13,620 nucleotides of DNA, from positions 1 through 13,620 of the forward strand of contig JAHEEY010000069.1 of assembly GCA_024640485.1 (NCBI GenBank). Direction: 5' to 3'. Position numbers and translations under genes: made by a program. The notes beneath the pieces are model-generated. The model had not been told where the DNA came from. It was given only the letters and a program-made list of their open reading frames with translations, and ran no database searches. How positions within the stretch are numbered: the stretch's first letter is position 1; each line of letters opens with the position of its first letter. Positions 6,366 through 13,257 of the stretch are shown here, in pieces. Source of the DNA: Chloroflexota bacterium. Lineage in GTDB: Bacteria; Chloroflexota; Anaerolineae; Promineifilales; Promineifilaceae.

Positions 6366-7460
6366 CTAAGCCAGCGGTAGGGTGAACCAGAAGGTGCTCC
6401 CTTTCCCCAGTTCGCTGTCCACGCCGACCTCACCCCCCAGCTTGTCGACGATGCGCTGCACAATCGACAGCCCCAGGCCGTGTCCCCTGGCCTTGATCCG
6501 GCTCCCTTTCTGGAACGGGATGAATATGCCCGCCTGCTCTGCGGGATCGATGCCCGGGCCGTTGTCTCGAATCCACAGCCGCAGCATGCCGCTGCCCAGG
6601 TCGTCAAAGCCCAGGCTGATCCGGCACGGTGCCCCGCCATAGGTCAGGGCGTTGCTCATGTAGTTTGCCCAGACCTCTTCCAGCCAGGGGGCGTGGCTCA
6701 GCACCAGCGGCCATCTCTCCGGAGAGTCGATCACTGCCTGCCGCTCTGAGATCTGCAGCATCAGCCGGTTCTTTACCTCCAGGATGACATATTCCATCTC
6801 CACCGGCTCTTTAGGCACTTCCATACCCCGTACCTGAGCCATCAGCAGCAGCGATTCCACGATCTTGAGCATTTTTCGGGCACTGACCGCCATCGTGTCT
6901 AGATATTCCTTCTGCTTGTCGCCGCTCAATCTGGCACGGGCGTCAGTGAGCAGGTCGGCGAATCCGATAATCAGGTTGATGGGCGTCTTAAGGTCGTGGG
7001 CTACGGTATAGGAAAACGCCTCCAGATCTTGATTGGCCGAGATCAGCTCTTCATTGAGCCGGCGCAGTTCACGCATCTCGTCGAATCGGGCCATTGAGAT
7101 CGAAATCGCCCGATCCAGCTCGCGGCCGTTCAGCGGCTTCACCAGGAACGCGTTAGCCCCGGCTTTGGTCGCCTTCTGGATGAGCGATGGCTCGTCATAG
7201 GCGGTCAAAACGATCACCGGCGTCGGACATTCCGCCTGGATTTGGGCGGTCGCCTCAATGCCGTCAATACCCGGCAGGTTGATATCCATCAGGACAATAT
7301 CAGGCCGCAGCGATTTGACCAATTCTACAATCTGGAGACCGTCTTCGGCCTGCCCGATCAGCTCATAGCCAGATCCTATCAGAGTGCCCTGGATCATTTC
7401 CGCTACCAGGAAGTCATCCTCCGCGAACGCTACCGTGATTTTCCTATCCGTTTTCATCAT
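6366..7460 (-). CDS. Soluble REC-HisKA-HATPase protein (receiver-first histidine kinase)
   Basis: A 364-residue protein without membrane segments. The receiver domain (7-125) has E14/D15/D16, phospho-acceptor D59 (VLMDINLPGIDG), T86 (VLTAYD) and K108 (LVKPL). A short coiled linker (127-146) leads to a HisKA dimerisation domain with phospho-acceptor His155 in FSYTVAHDLKTPI. The ATPase domain has the N box WANYMSNALTYGG (N266, N270), G1 DNGPGID (299-305), the F box IPFQKGS and G2 GHGLGLSIV (326-334). All catalytic residues appear intact. The receiver precedes the kinase, so the receiver may take phosphate from another kinase and control this kinase's activity. It follows the Cache-kinase gene by 58 bases on the same strand, which suggests one operon. 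AGGGG just upstream suits the second ATG (7457) at least as well as the first. Confidence 0.95.
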   Translation of the reverse strand: MMKTDRKITVAFAEDDFLVAEMIQGTLIGSGYELIGQAEDGLQIVELVKSLRPDIVLMDINLPGIDGIEATAQIQAECPTPVIVLTAYDEPSLIQKATKAGANAFLVKPLNGRELDRAISISMARFDEMRELRRLNEELISANQDLEAFSYTVAHDLKTPINLIIGFADLLTDARARLSGDKQKEYLDTMAVSARKMLKIVESLLLMAQVRGMEVPKEPVEMEYVILEVKNRLMLQISERQAVIDSPERWPLVLSHAPWLEEVWANYMSNALTYGGAPCRISLGFDDLGSGMLRLWIRDNGPGIDPAEQAGIFIPFQKGSRIKARGHGLGLSIVQRIVDKLGGEVGVDSELGKGSTFWFTLPLA

Positions 7461-7518
7461 AACCCCTGCCTGTCCGGATCACGCCGTTTCTTGTCGCGGC
7501 TCACCGTGGTGATGCCGG

Positions 7519-9876
7519 CTAAAGGAGAAACTCGATATTAGTTCGGGCGCCGACAACTTTTTGTTCTTCATCAATGACGTTTGAAAGATGGACTTCTCCA
7601 TCCAGATTCCTGCTGACCAAATTATGGATCAAATGGAATCCAACATTGTATCGCGGATTTTCTTCGTCGAGCACATCAGCTGGATATCCAGGCCCGTCGT
7701 CCTCGAAAATCAGCCCGGCCCGGACGCCCGACTGGTAAATCCCAATCTTCACCAGGCCGTTGGCTCGGTCAGAGAGGCTGTACTTGACACTGTTGGTCAC
7801 CAGCTCGTTGATAATCAACGCCAATTTACTGGCCTGGTCCGGGTCCACCTGGATATCAGACGGAGTCACCTCTACCCGGAAATGCTTATTGATCGCCAGC
7901 GCCCGCAGCGCCGAATGCGCGATCTGGGTCACCAGGTTGCTCAGCGAGATTGGCATCCAGTGGGAGATGGAGAGCAGGTTGTGGACGGTAGCCAGCCCTT
8001 GAACCCGGCTGATCAAATCCTGCATGATCGTCTTGTAAATCTCTTCGTTATTCATCGCGGCGTGCCGCCGCTCGGCATACAGCAGCCCGATAATAGCAGA
8101 CAAATTGTTTTTGACCCGGTGGTTGACCTCGCGCAGTAAGGTGGTCTTGGTCTCCGCGTCTAGGCGTGCCTGTTCGTACAGCTGGGCATTTTCAATGGCG
8201 AATGCCGCCGACGCTGCCAGCGACTCCATTAAGGCCAATTCGGCCGCTTCAAACCGGCCCGGATGGGAATCAACAGCTTGTAGGGCGCCGATGACCCGCC
8301 CGTGGACTTTCAGCGGCAGGGTCACCAGGGAGCGGGAGTGCATGCTGACCGCCTCGTCCAATTCCGTGTAGTGCCGCTCATCCTGCCAGGCATCTTCGGT
8401 CAGCAGGCTCTCTCCACGGGCCACCACCCATCCTACAATGCCCACCCCAGCCGGCAGCCGCCAGCCGCGGACCATCTCGCTCTTGGGGCCGGAGCTCTGC
8501 TGGCAGACCAGATCGCCGCTGGTGGGCTCCACCAGCCAGGCCGAGCAGGCCACGACGCCGAACAGGCGGCGCAGTTCATCCAGGACGGTGTCGAATACTT
8601 GATTGAGCTCTAGGGTGGAAACCAGCGCCTGATTGGCCCGGTTGATCAAGGTCAGCTCCGCGGTTCGCTCCGCTACTCTGGCTTCCAGCTCATCCCGGGC
8701 CAGCAGCAGCTCCCCTTCCGCCTGCTGCAGCTGATGGACCTTCTGCTCCTGGCCGGCATACAGCAGCTGCAGCTGGACGGTCATCTGGTTGAACGAAGCG
8801 GCCAGCAGCCCTAATTCATCCTGGCTGTTAACTGGCGAAACCTGGCTCAAATCACCGTCGGCTACCAGCACCGCCGCTTGTGTCAGGGCGCGGATCGGCA
8901 TGGTAATGGTCCGCGACAGCCAGTAAACCCCAATCACCAGAAAAATCGCCGCCGCCAGCCCAATAATCGAGGTATTGCCCGCCAGCACCCGCGCTTGTCC
9001 AAAGGCGTCAGCCTGGCTGATTTCAACCAGCAGCGCCAGGTCCAGCGCTGGAATCCAGCGGTAGTTGCCGATGACCGGCACCCCGGCGTAATCTTCATAC
9101 AGCTGGGTGCCCGAGTCGCCGTGTATGGCGGCGTCGATACCCAGGGTGTGGACGCCCCTGGGGAAGCTGTTAGAGCCAAAGCGATCGCTGGAGACGATAG
9201 CATTGAACTTATCAACCAGGTACGCCCTGCCGCTGGGGCCGAAGCCGCTCTTCTCCAAGAAGACCTGGTCCATGTATTTCAAGCTCAGATGAGCTGCCAG
9301 AACCCCGACCCGCCGCCCGCCGGCATCAATCAGCGGCGCGGAAACAGTCATGGTGGGCTTGCCGGTCACCGGTGAGGGGTAAACGGTCTGGACGAACGTG
9401 CCCTCCTTGCCGTTCACGAAGTAGCTGTCCAGCACCCGGTAGCTGCCTTCGGCTTCAGGGTTGGTAGACACCACTACTTTGCCGCCCACTTCAGTAAGCA
9501 GGAACAGCTCCAGAAGATCTGGTTTATTGCCCTGAAGCAGCAGCAGCATCTCGGAGATCAGGGCGTGGAGTTCTTCGACGCGTTTGGGGTCTGCTTCGCT
9601 AGGGTTCATCTCGAGCTGCAGCAGCTGGCCCGCTTGCAGCCTCAGCGAGGGCAAGTCGCCGATCAGATTGACGATCTCTTCTTGTTCCGCCACCCAATGA
9701 TTCAAGTCCCCTTCTTTCAGAGAGGCGATGGCGTCTAAATGATCAAATGTAGCTTGGGTTAGCTCCGCCCGGGCCTGGTTGTAGCTGATGAAGCCGGCAA
9801 CACTGACCACGCCCAGGGACAGCAGCAGAAAATAGCTGGCGATCTTGACGCGTAAGCTTCTTCTCCAAGGCAGCAT
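7519..9876 (-). CDS. Membrane sensor histidine kinase: Cache-HAMP-GAF-HisKA_2-HATPase
   Basis: A 785-residue inner-membrane sensor. A helix at about 13-32 and another at about 303-323 flank an extracytoplasmic region with double-Cache features (SYFVNGKEGTFVQTVYPS, TMTVSAPLIDAGGRRVGVLAAHLSL, GRAYLVDKFNAIVSSD). HAMP follows (about 318-372; MPIRALTQAAVLVADGDLS), then a coiled coil (about 373-408) and a GAF domain (about 413-567). The kinase core is HisKA_2-type, with His586 in LREVNHRVKNNLSAIIGLL. The ATPase N box is IINELVTNSVKY (N690, N695) and G1 is DDGPG (726-730). The G2 box is atypical (VGFHLIHNLV, no GxG), which may alter the ATP lid. AGGA lies 7-8 bases before ATG 9876. It sits 61 bases after a binding-lipoprotein gene, which suggests that ligand-bound lipoprotein may contact the Cache region. 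Confidence 0.95.
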   Translation of the reverse strand: MLPWRRSLRVKIASYFLLLSLGVVSVAGFISYNQARAELTQATFDHLDAIASLKEGDLNHWVAEQEEIVNLIGDLPSLRLQAGQLLQLEMNPSEADPKRVEELHALISEMLLLLQGNKPDLLELFLLTEVGGKVVVSTNPEAEGSYRVLDSYFVNGKEGTFVQTVYPSPVTGKPTMTVSAPLIDAGGRRVGVLAAHLSLKYMDQVFLEKSGFGPSGRAYLVDKFNAIVSSDRFGSNSFPRGVHTLGIDAAIHGDSGTQLYEDYAGVPVIGNYRWIPALDLALLVEISQADAFGQARVLAGNTSIIGLAAAIFLVIGVYWLSRTITMPIRALTQAAVLVADGDLSQVSPVNSQDELGLLAASFNQMTVQLQLLYAGQEQKVHQLQQAEGELLLARDELEARVAERTAELTLINRANQALVSTLELNQVFDTVLDELRRLFGVVACSAWLVEPTSGDLVCQQSSGPKSEMVRGWRLPAGVGIVGWVVARGESLLTEDAWQDERHYTELDEAVSMHSRSLVTLPLKVHGRVIGALQAVDSHPGRFEAAELALMESLAASAAFAIENAQLYEQARLDAETKTTLLREVNHRVKNNLSAIIGLLYAERRHAAMNNEEIYKTIMQDLISRVQGLATVHNLLSISHWMPISLSNLVTQIAHSALRALAINKHFRVEVTPSDIQVDPDQASKLALIINELVTNSVKYSLSDRANGLVKIGIYQSGVRAGLIFEDDGPGYPADVLDEENPRYNVGFHLIHNLVSRNLDGEVHLSNVIDEEQKVVGARTNIEFLL

Positions 9877-9937
9877 CTGAAAATCCTGGGGCAGCCCTCT
9901 TCGGCGAGCGGCTGCTGACTGGCAAACAGTTAATCAA

Positions 9938-11092
9938 TTACGGCATCACCATCCGATAGGGAACCGCCGTCTGGTTGGTGATCTGCATGATAATGATACT
10001 CCGTTCCGGATCGCCTGTCCCATCATACGAGATAGTCCCGGTGACTCCTTCGAAGCGGGCGCTTTCCCTCAAACCCTGCTGAATCGCTTCACTGGTAGCC
10101 TCGCCCTGCTGCTCAATGACGGTGAACAGCAGCGAGAAGGCGTCATAGGTCAGGGCGGCGGCATTATCGGGCAGCCGGCCGTTGGCTTCCTGAAAACGAG
10201 CGATAAAGCCGGCGGCCGCGTCCCCGGGGCTGTCCACCGTAAAATGGGCGGTATAGAAACTGCCTTCCAGCACCGCAGGGCGGTCGCTGTCCAGATATTC
10301 GCTCCAGGTATCGTTGCCGCCGAAAATCGGATGCAGCCCCATCTGCGACGCCTGTTCTGTCTGCAAGGTCAGTTCGTGGGCATAGTTGGGCAGGTATAGA
10401 AACTCGGCGTCGCTGGCCTGGATCGCCGCCAGCTGCTTTGTGAAATCAACCTCACCGGTTGAATACGATTCATAGGCCGCCAGCTCGCCGCCCAGCTGCT
10501 GAAAGATACGGCTGAAGATCTCCGCCATACCGCTGTTGTAAGGGTTGGCGGCATCGAACAGCACCGCCGCCCGCTGGATGCCCAAATCTTGACGGGCAAA
10601 ACGGGCCATGACCTCACCCTGGTTGGTGTCAACCATGGCGATGCGGTAGACAAAAGGCTTGCCGGCGGTGGTCGCCGGGTGGGAGGAGCCAGGGCTGATC
10701 ATCGGGACCTGCGCTTCTTGGGCGATCTCTGATACCCGGATCGCCGTCCGGCTCACCTGCGGCCCGATCAAGGCGACCACCCCGTCCTGCATAATCAGCT
10801 TTCGGGCGGCGTCCACCGCCATTTCCGGCAGGTTCTGGTCATCTTCAATGATCAGTTCTACGGGTATGCGCTGCCGGCCCACTAACAGCCCGCCGGCATC
10901 GTTCACTTCTTTAACTGCCATTTCCGCCGATTCGATAGTCGACCTGCCCAACTGTCCGATCTCTCCCTGGGGGGATGCGATCAGCCCCACGCGGACAGGC
11001 TCAGGTTTGGCTGCCTGAAGGATGCAGCCGCCAAGCAGGAACGTCATCAACAAGGTCGCTATTGGTAGGCGCACGCCGATAGTTTTGAACAT
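9938..11092 (-). CDS. LivK-like periplasmic-binding lipoprotein (Peripla_BP_6 type), copy 2
   Basis: A 384-residue protein with a lipoprotein signal peptide: MFKTIGVRLPIATLLMTFLLGGC, lipobox LLGGC, lipidated Cys23. The mature part has the type I binding-protein fold of branched-chain amino-acid receptors: VGLIASPQGEIGQLG, EMAVKEVNDAGGLLVG, IPVELIIEDDQ, ALIGPQVSRTAI, VPMISPGSSHPATTAGKPFVYRI, then AAVLFDAANPYNSGMA and TYDAFSLLFTVIEQQ. It should bind a small polar ligand outside the membrane; the ligand is unknown. The frame is open upstream to an ATG at 11158, but that start would overlap the preceding gene by 47 bases and put 22 residues before the signal peptide, so ATG 11092 is chosen. It is a paralogue of the gene 19 bases upstream. 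No transporter permease or ATPase gene is adjacent, so a sensing role is likely. Confidence 0.92.
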   Translation of the reverse strand: MFKTIGVRLPIATLLMTFLLGGCILQAAKPEPVRVGLIASPQGEIGQLGRSTIESAEMAVKEVNDAGGLLVGRQRIPVELIIEDDQNLPEMAVDAARKLIMQDGVVALIGPQVSRTAIRVSEIAQEAQVPMISPGSSHPATTAGKPFVYRIAMVDTNQGEVMARFARQDLGIQRAAVLFDAANPYNSGMAEIFSRIFQQLGGELAAYESYSTGEVDFTKQLAAIQASDAEFLYLPNYAHELTLQTEQASQMGLHPIFGGNDTWSEYLDSDRPAVLEGSFYTAHFTVDSPGDAAAGFIARFQEANGRLPDNAAALTYDAFSLLFTVIEQQGEATSEAIQQGLRESARFEGVTGTISYDGTGDPERSIIIMQITNQTAVPYRMVMP

Positions 11093-11111
11093 GATAAGCT
11101 GGCTCCCCCCG

Positions 11112-12269
11112 CTACTGTCCAGCGACTGCGTCAACGCAGAACCGCTCTTGATGATCAATTTTCCAAATGGCCACCTTTTTCACCGGGTCCCCGCCGGTGT
11201 GGTAGCTGATCGGGCCGGTAACGCCGTGATATTCGATCAGGCGCAGCCCGTCGCGGATCGACTCCGAATCGCTTTTCCCCTGCAGCTGCATGGCTCCGAA
11301 CAGCAGCCCAAATGAGTCATAAGTCAGGGCCACCAACCCGTTGGCCACCTGTCCATACTGCCGCTGATATGTCTCTGCGAACAAACGAACCGGTTCGATG
11401 CGGGTGTCACGGCAGTAATGGCCGCTGAAATACGCCTCTTCGAATCCCGGCTGGCCGGTCAGCCGTTCTCCCAGCCAGGAGTCGCTGCCGATAATCACCG
11501 CGTCTATGCCCATTTCCCGGGCGGCAGCCCCTTGGGCCATGACATCATCGGTGCCGTTTGGCAGGAACAACAGCTCAGGCGATGCCGCCTGAATCCGGCC
11601 CAGCTGCTGGCTGAAATCTTTTTCCTGGTCGCTGGTGTACGACTCGAAGGCCACCACTTCGCCGCCGCCGGCAGTGAATGCCTGCAGGTACCGCTCCGCC
11701 AGCCCCCGGTTATAGCTGTTGGACACATCAAATAGCACCGCGGCGCGGCTGGCGCCCAGCTGCTCCAGCGAGAAGCGGGCCATGGCCATTGCCTGGACAT
11801 CATCCAGGAAGGTTCCCCGGAAGATGTACTGCTTGCCGGCAGTGGTCGCCGGATTGGTGGAAGTCGGGCTGATTAAGGGCACCCCGGCTAGTTCGGCCAC
11901 CTGGGCGGCAGCGATGGCGTTCCGGCTGGTCGGCGGCCCGACGATGGCGGAGACCCGGTCAACGTTGCTCAGCTTCTGAGCCGCCGCGGCTGACTGCTCC
12001 GGGGTACTGCCGTTATCTTCGACGATCAACAGCAGCGGGTAGCGCTGGTCGCCAATCAGCAGGCCGCCGGCGTCGTTGACTTCCTGGACGGCCATTTCGG
12101 CGCTGTTCTGGGTGGCCTCACCCATCTCATCAGCCAGATCCCCGCTCAACGGGGCGATCAGGCCGATCTTGATCGGGTCCGGAGGGCGTCTGCACCCCAG
12201 AAGTGTCGGCAGAAGCAGCAGTGAAATGACTGAGAGAGCAGTGATGATGGTACGGTGATGCCGGTACAT
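11112..12269 (-). CDS. LivK-like periplasmic-binding lipoprotein (Peripla_BP_6 type), copy 1
   Basis: A 385-residue protein whose first 26 residues form a lipoprotein signal (MYRHHRTI...LLLLPTLLGC, lipidated Cys26). The mature domain has the same order of motifs as its downstream neighbour: IGLIAPLSGDLADEMG, EMAVQEVNDAGGLLIG, LLLIVEDNGSTPEQ, AIVGPPTSRNAI, VPLISPTSTNPATTAGKQYIFRG, AAVLFDVSNSYNRGLAERYL and ALTYDSFGLLFGAMQLQ. This is the branched-chain amino-acid receptor family (LivJ/LivK type). SPTSTNP matches the family's ligand-contacting loop, where the copy-2 protein reads SPGSSHP, so the two may differ in ligand. It is the first gene of the apparent minus-strand signalling operon. An AAGGA ribosome site lies about 12 bases upstream of the ATG. 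A transport role cannot be excluded if permease genes lie elsewhere. Confidence 0.93.
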   Translation of the reverse strand: MYRHHRTIITALSVISLLLLPTLLGCRRPPDPIKIGLIAPLSGDLADEMGEATQNSAEMAVQEVNDAGGLLIGDQRYPLLLIVEDNGSTPEQSAAAAQKLSNVDRVSAIVGPPTSRNAIAAAQVAELAGVPLISPTSTNPATTAGKQYIFRGTFLDDVQAMAMARFSLEQLGASRAAVLFDVSNSYNRGLAERYLQAFTAGGGEVVAFESYTSDQEKDFSQQLGRIQAASPELLFLPNGTDDVMAQGAAAREMGIDAVIIGSDSWLGERLTGQPGFEEAYFSGHYCRDTRIEPVRLFAETYQRQYGQVANGLVALTYDSFGLLFGAMQLQGKSDSESIRDGLRLIEYHGVTGPISYHTGGDPVKKVAIWKIDHQERFCVDAVAGQ

Positions 12270-12345
12270 GGTGAAAACAATCCTTCGTTGTGAGCTGTTT
12301 GACGGCGAACAGCGCTGCTAGACAACAGTTCCGACGCCTGCCCTG

Positions 12346-12374
12346 ATTATCCCTCTTATCGCTGGCATCGTCAT
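12346..12374 (-). promoter_or_regulatory. Candidate promoter of the binding-protein/sensor-kinase operon
   Basis: Read on the minus strand, ATGACG (12374-12369, 4/6 to the -35 consensus) and GATAAT (12351-12346, 5/6 to the -10) are separated by 17 bases. The start would fall near 12339, giving a leader of about 70 bases before ATG 12269. No other pair of comparable quality is seen in the gap. Confidence 0.38.
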
Positions 12375-12391
12375 TGGTACATTGGTATAAA
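12362..12391 (+). promoter_or_regulatory. Candidate divergent promoter of the dioxygenase gene
   Basis: CTGGCA (12362-12367, 4/6 to the -35 consensus) and TATAAA (12386-12391, 5/6 to the -10) are 18 bases apart. It is interlocked with the minus-strand promoter, so the two could compete for polymerase. The start would be near 12398, about 90 bases before ATG 12486. Confidence 0.3.
12372..12387. repeat. Tandem 8-bp direct repeat in the divergent promoter region
   Basis: CATTGGTACATTGGTA is two exact head-to-tail copies of CATTGGTA. It overlaps and extends upstream of the minus-strand -35, where a response regulator or activator would bind. It also sits inside the plus-strand promoter spacer. 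A regulatory role is inference. Confidence 0.5.
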
Positions 12392-12485
12392 TTCACCGAC
12401 GGCTTACGTTTGCCGGCGGATTCGATCTCATTGGCAGCCGGCACGCCTGGGCGCCGCCAATTGATCCCATACAGGACGGTCCAGA

Positions 12486-12590
12486 ATGGTAACTGATTCC
12501 CATCTTCAGCAGTTTCAGCAGAACGGGTTCACCATCGTCCCCGGCTTCTTCACACCGCGGGAAGCCGCGGCGATGCGGCTGGAGCTGTAG
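12486..12590 (+). pseudogene. N-terminal fragment of the phytanoyl-CoA dioxygenase-like gene, ended by in-frame TAG
   Basis: ATG 12486, with AGGA at 12473-12476, opens a frame for 34 residues beginning MVTDSHLQQFQQNGFTIVPG and ending AAAMRLEL. It stops at TAG 12588-12590. This is the usual start of PhyH-family enzymes (an alpha-helix with QF-Q-GF-IVPGFF). The same frame resumes immediately after the stop with RMEAAGLG, which is the expected continuation. A single C-to-T change turning CAG (Gln) into TAG would explain it. A sequencing error, a recent nonsense mutation or readthrough are the options. Confidence 0.75.
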
Positions 12591-12593
12591 CGG

Positions 12594-13241
12594 ATGGAGG
12601 CCGCCGGCCTGGGCCGGGATGTGATGCCGGCCGGGGAAAAGCAGAACATCCACTTCACCCGGTTGGATGAGCTGTCACCCCTCTTCAAGGCGCTCCCCTT
12701 CGCCCCGAAAGTGACCGCGGCCCTCACCCGGCTCATCGGCCAGCCGGCGCGGCTGTGGTTGGACCAAATCTTCCTGAAGCCGGCGGAGGTGGGGGCGGGG
12801 AATGTCTGGCATGAAGACAACGCCCGCTTCAAGGTGCCCGATGTCACCCGGAGCACCGGCATGTGGATCGCCATCCACGACGCCGCCCGGGCCAACGGCA
12901 CCCTGGAGCTGATCCCCGGCAGCTGGCGCGGCTCCGACCGATCGCTGCTCTTCCGGCAGCCGTCACCCCAGGAAGAGGCCGGAGCGGTGCTGGCGGAAAT
13001 GGCTGCCGGCGGCGCCGCCTTCTTCAATTTCGGCACCCTGCACTGCACCCGCGACAATCTCAGCGGCGCCCCAAGAGCCGCCGCTGCCTACCACTTCCTG
13101 CATGGGGCAAACCTGCCCGATGAAACCCATATGGGCTACGGGCGGGACATTCCCGTCACCGGGCCGGGCGCCGACGCCTTCTCCAGGGAAGCGGGTGATT
13201 GGGATCAGATCGTCTCGCGGGTGTTGGCTGGCGCCAGCTGA
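12594..13241 (+). CDS. Phytanoyl-CoA dioxygenase (PhyH)-family Fe(II)/2-oxoglutarate oxygenase, body of interrupted gene
   Basis: A 215-residue open frame carrying the catalytic domain of the gene begun at 12486. Numbered from ATG 12594, the iron-binding HxD is H73/D75 in NVWHEDNARF. The distal His is H150 in FGTLHCTRDN, and R161 in PRAAAAYHF fits the 2-oxoglutarate-binding Arg. WIAIHDAARANGTLELIPGSW (91-111) is the conserved PhyH core strand region. All catalytic residues are present, so only the N-terminal helix is lost. GGAG at 12581-12584 lies 9 bases before ATG 12594, which allows reinitiation just after the TAG, so a shortened protein is possible. If read through, the full product would be about 251 residues. 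The substrate is unknown: the family hydroxylates varied small molecules. It converges with the aldolase-like gene, 16 bases apart. Confidence 0.85.
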   Translation: MEAAGLGRDVMPAGEKQNIHFTRLDELSPLFKALPFAPKVTAALTRLIGQPARLWLDQIFLKPAEVGAGNVWHEDNARFKVPDVTRSTGMWIAIHDAARANGTLELIPGSWRGSDRSLLFRQPSPQEEAGAVLAEMAAGGAAFFNFGTLHCTRDNLSGAPRAAAAYHFLHGANLPDETHMGYGRDIPVTGPGADAFSREAGDWDQIVSRVLAGAS

Positions 13242-13257
13242 CCCGTCACCGCGGCGA

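Noticed and set aside
9891..9915. Intercistronic hairpin GCAGCC/GGCTGC between the lipoprotein and the sensor kinase
   Set aside because: It has only 6 bp, a 13-base loop and no T tract; too weak to call a terminator or attenuator.
11093..11158. Upstream ATG start (11158) for the second binding lipoprotein
   Set aside because: It would place 22 polar residues before a clear lipoprotein signal peptide and overlap the preceding gene by 47 bases. ATG 11092 gives a normal signal and a 19-base gap.
12515..13057. 180-codon minus-strand frame opposite the PhyH gene
   Set aside because: The plus-strand product carries a full PhyH catalytic motif set. The antisense frame is a high-GC shadow, Ser/Arg/Pro rich.
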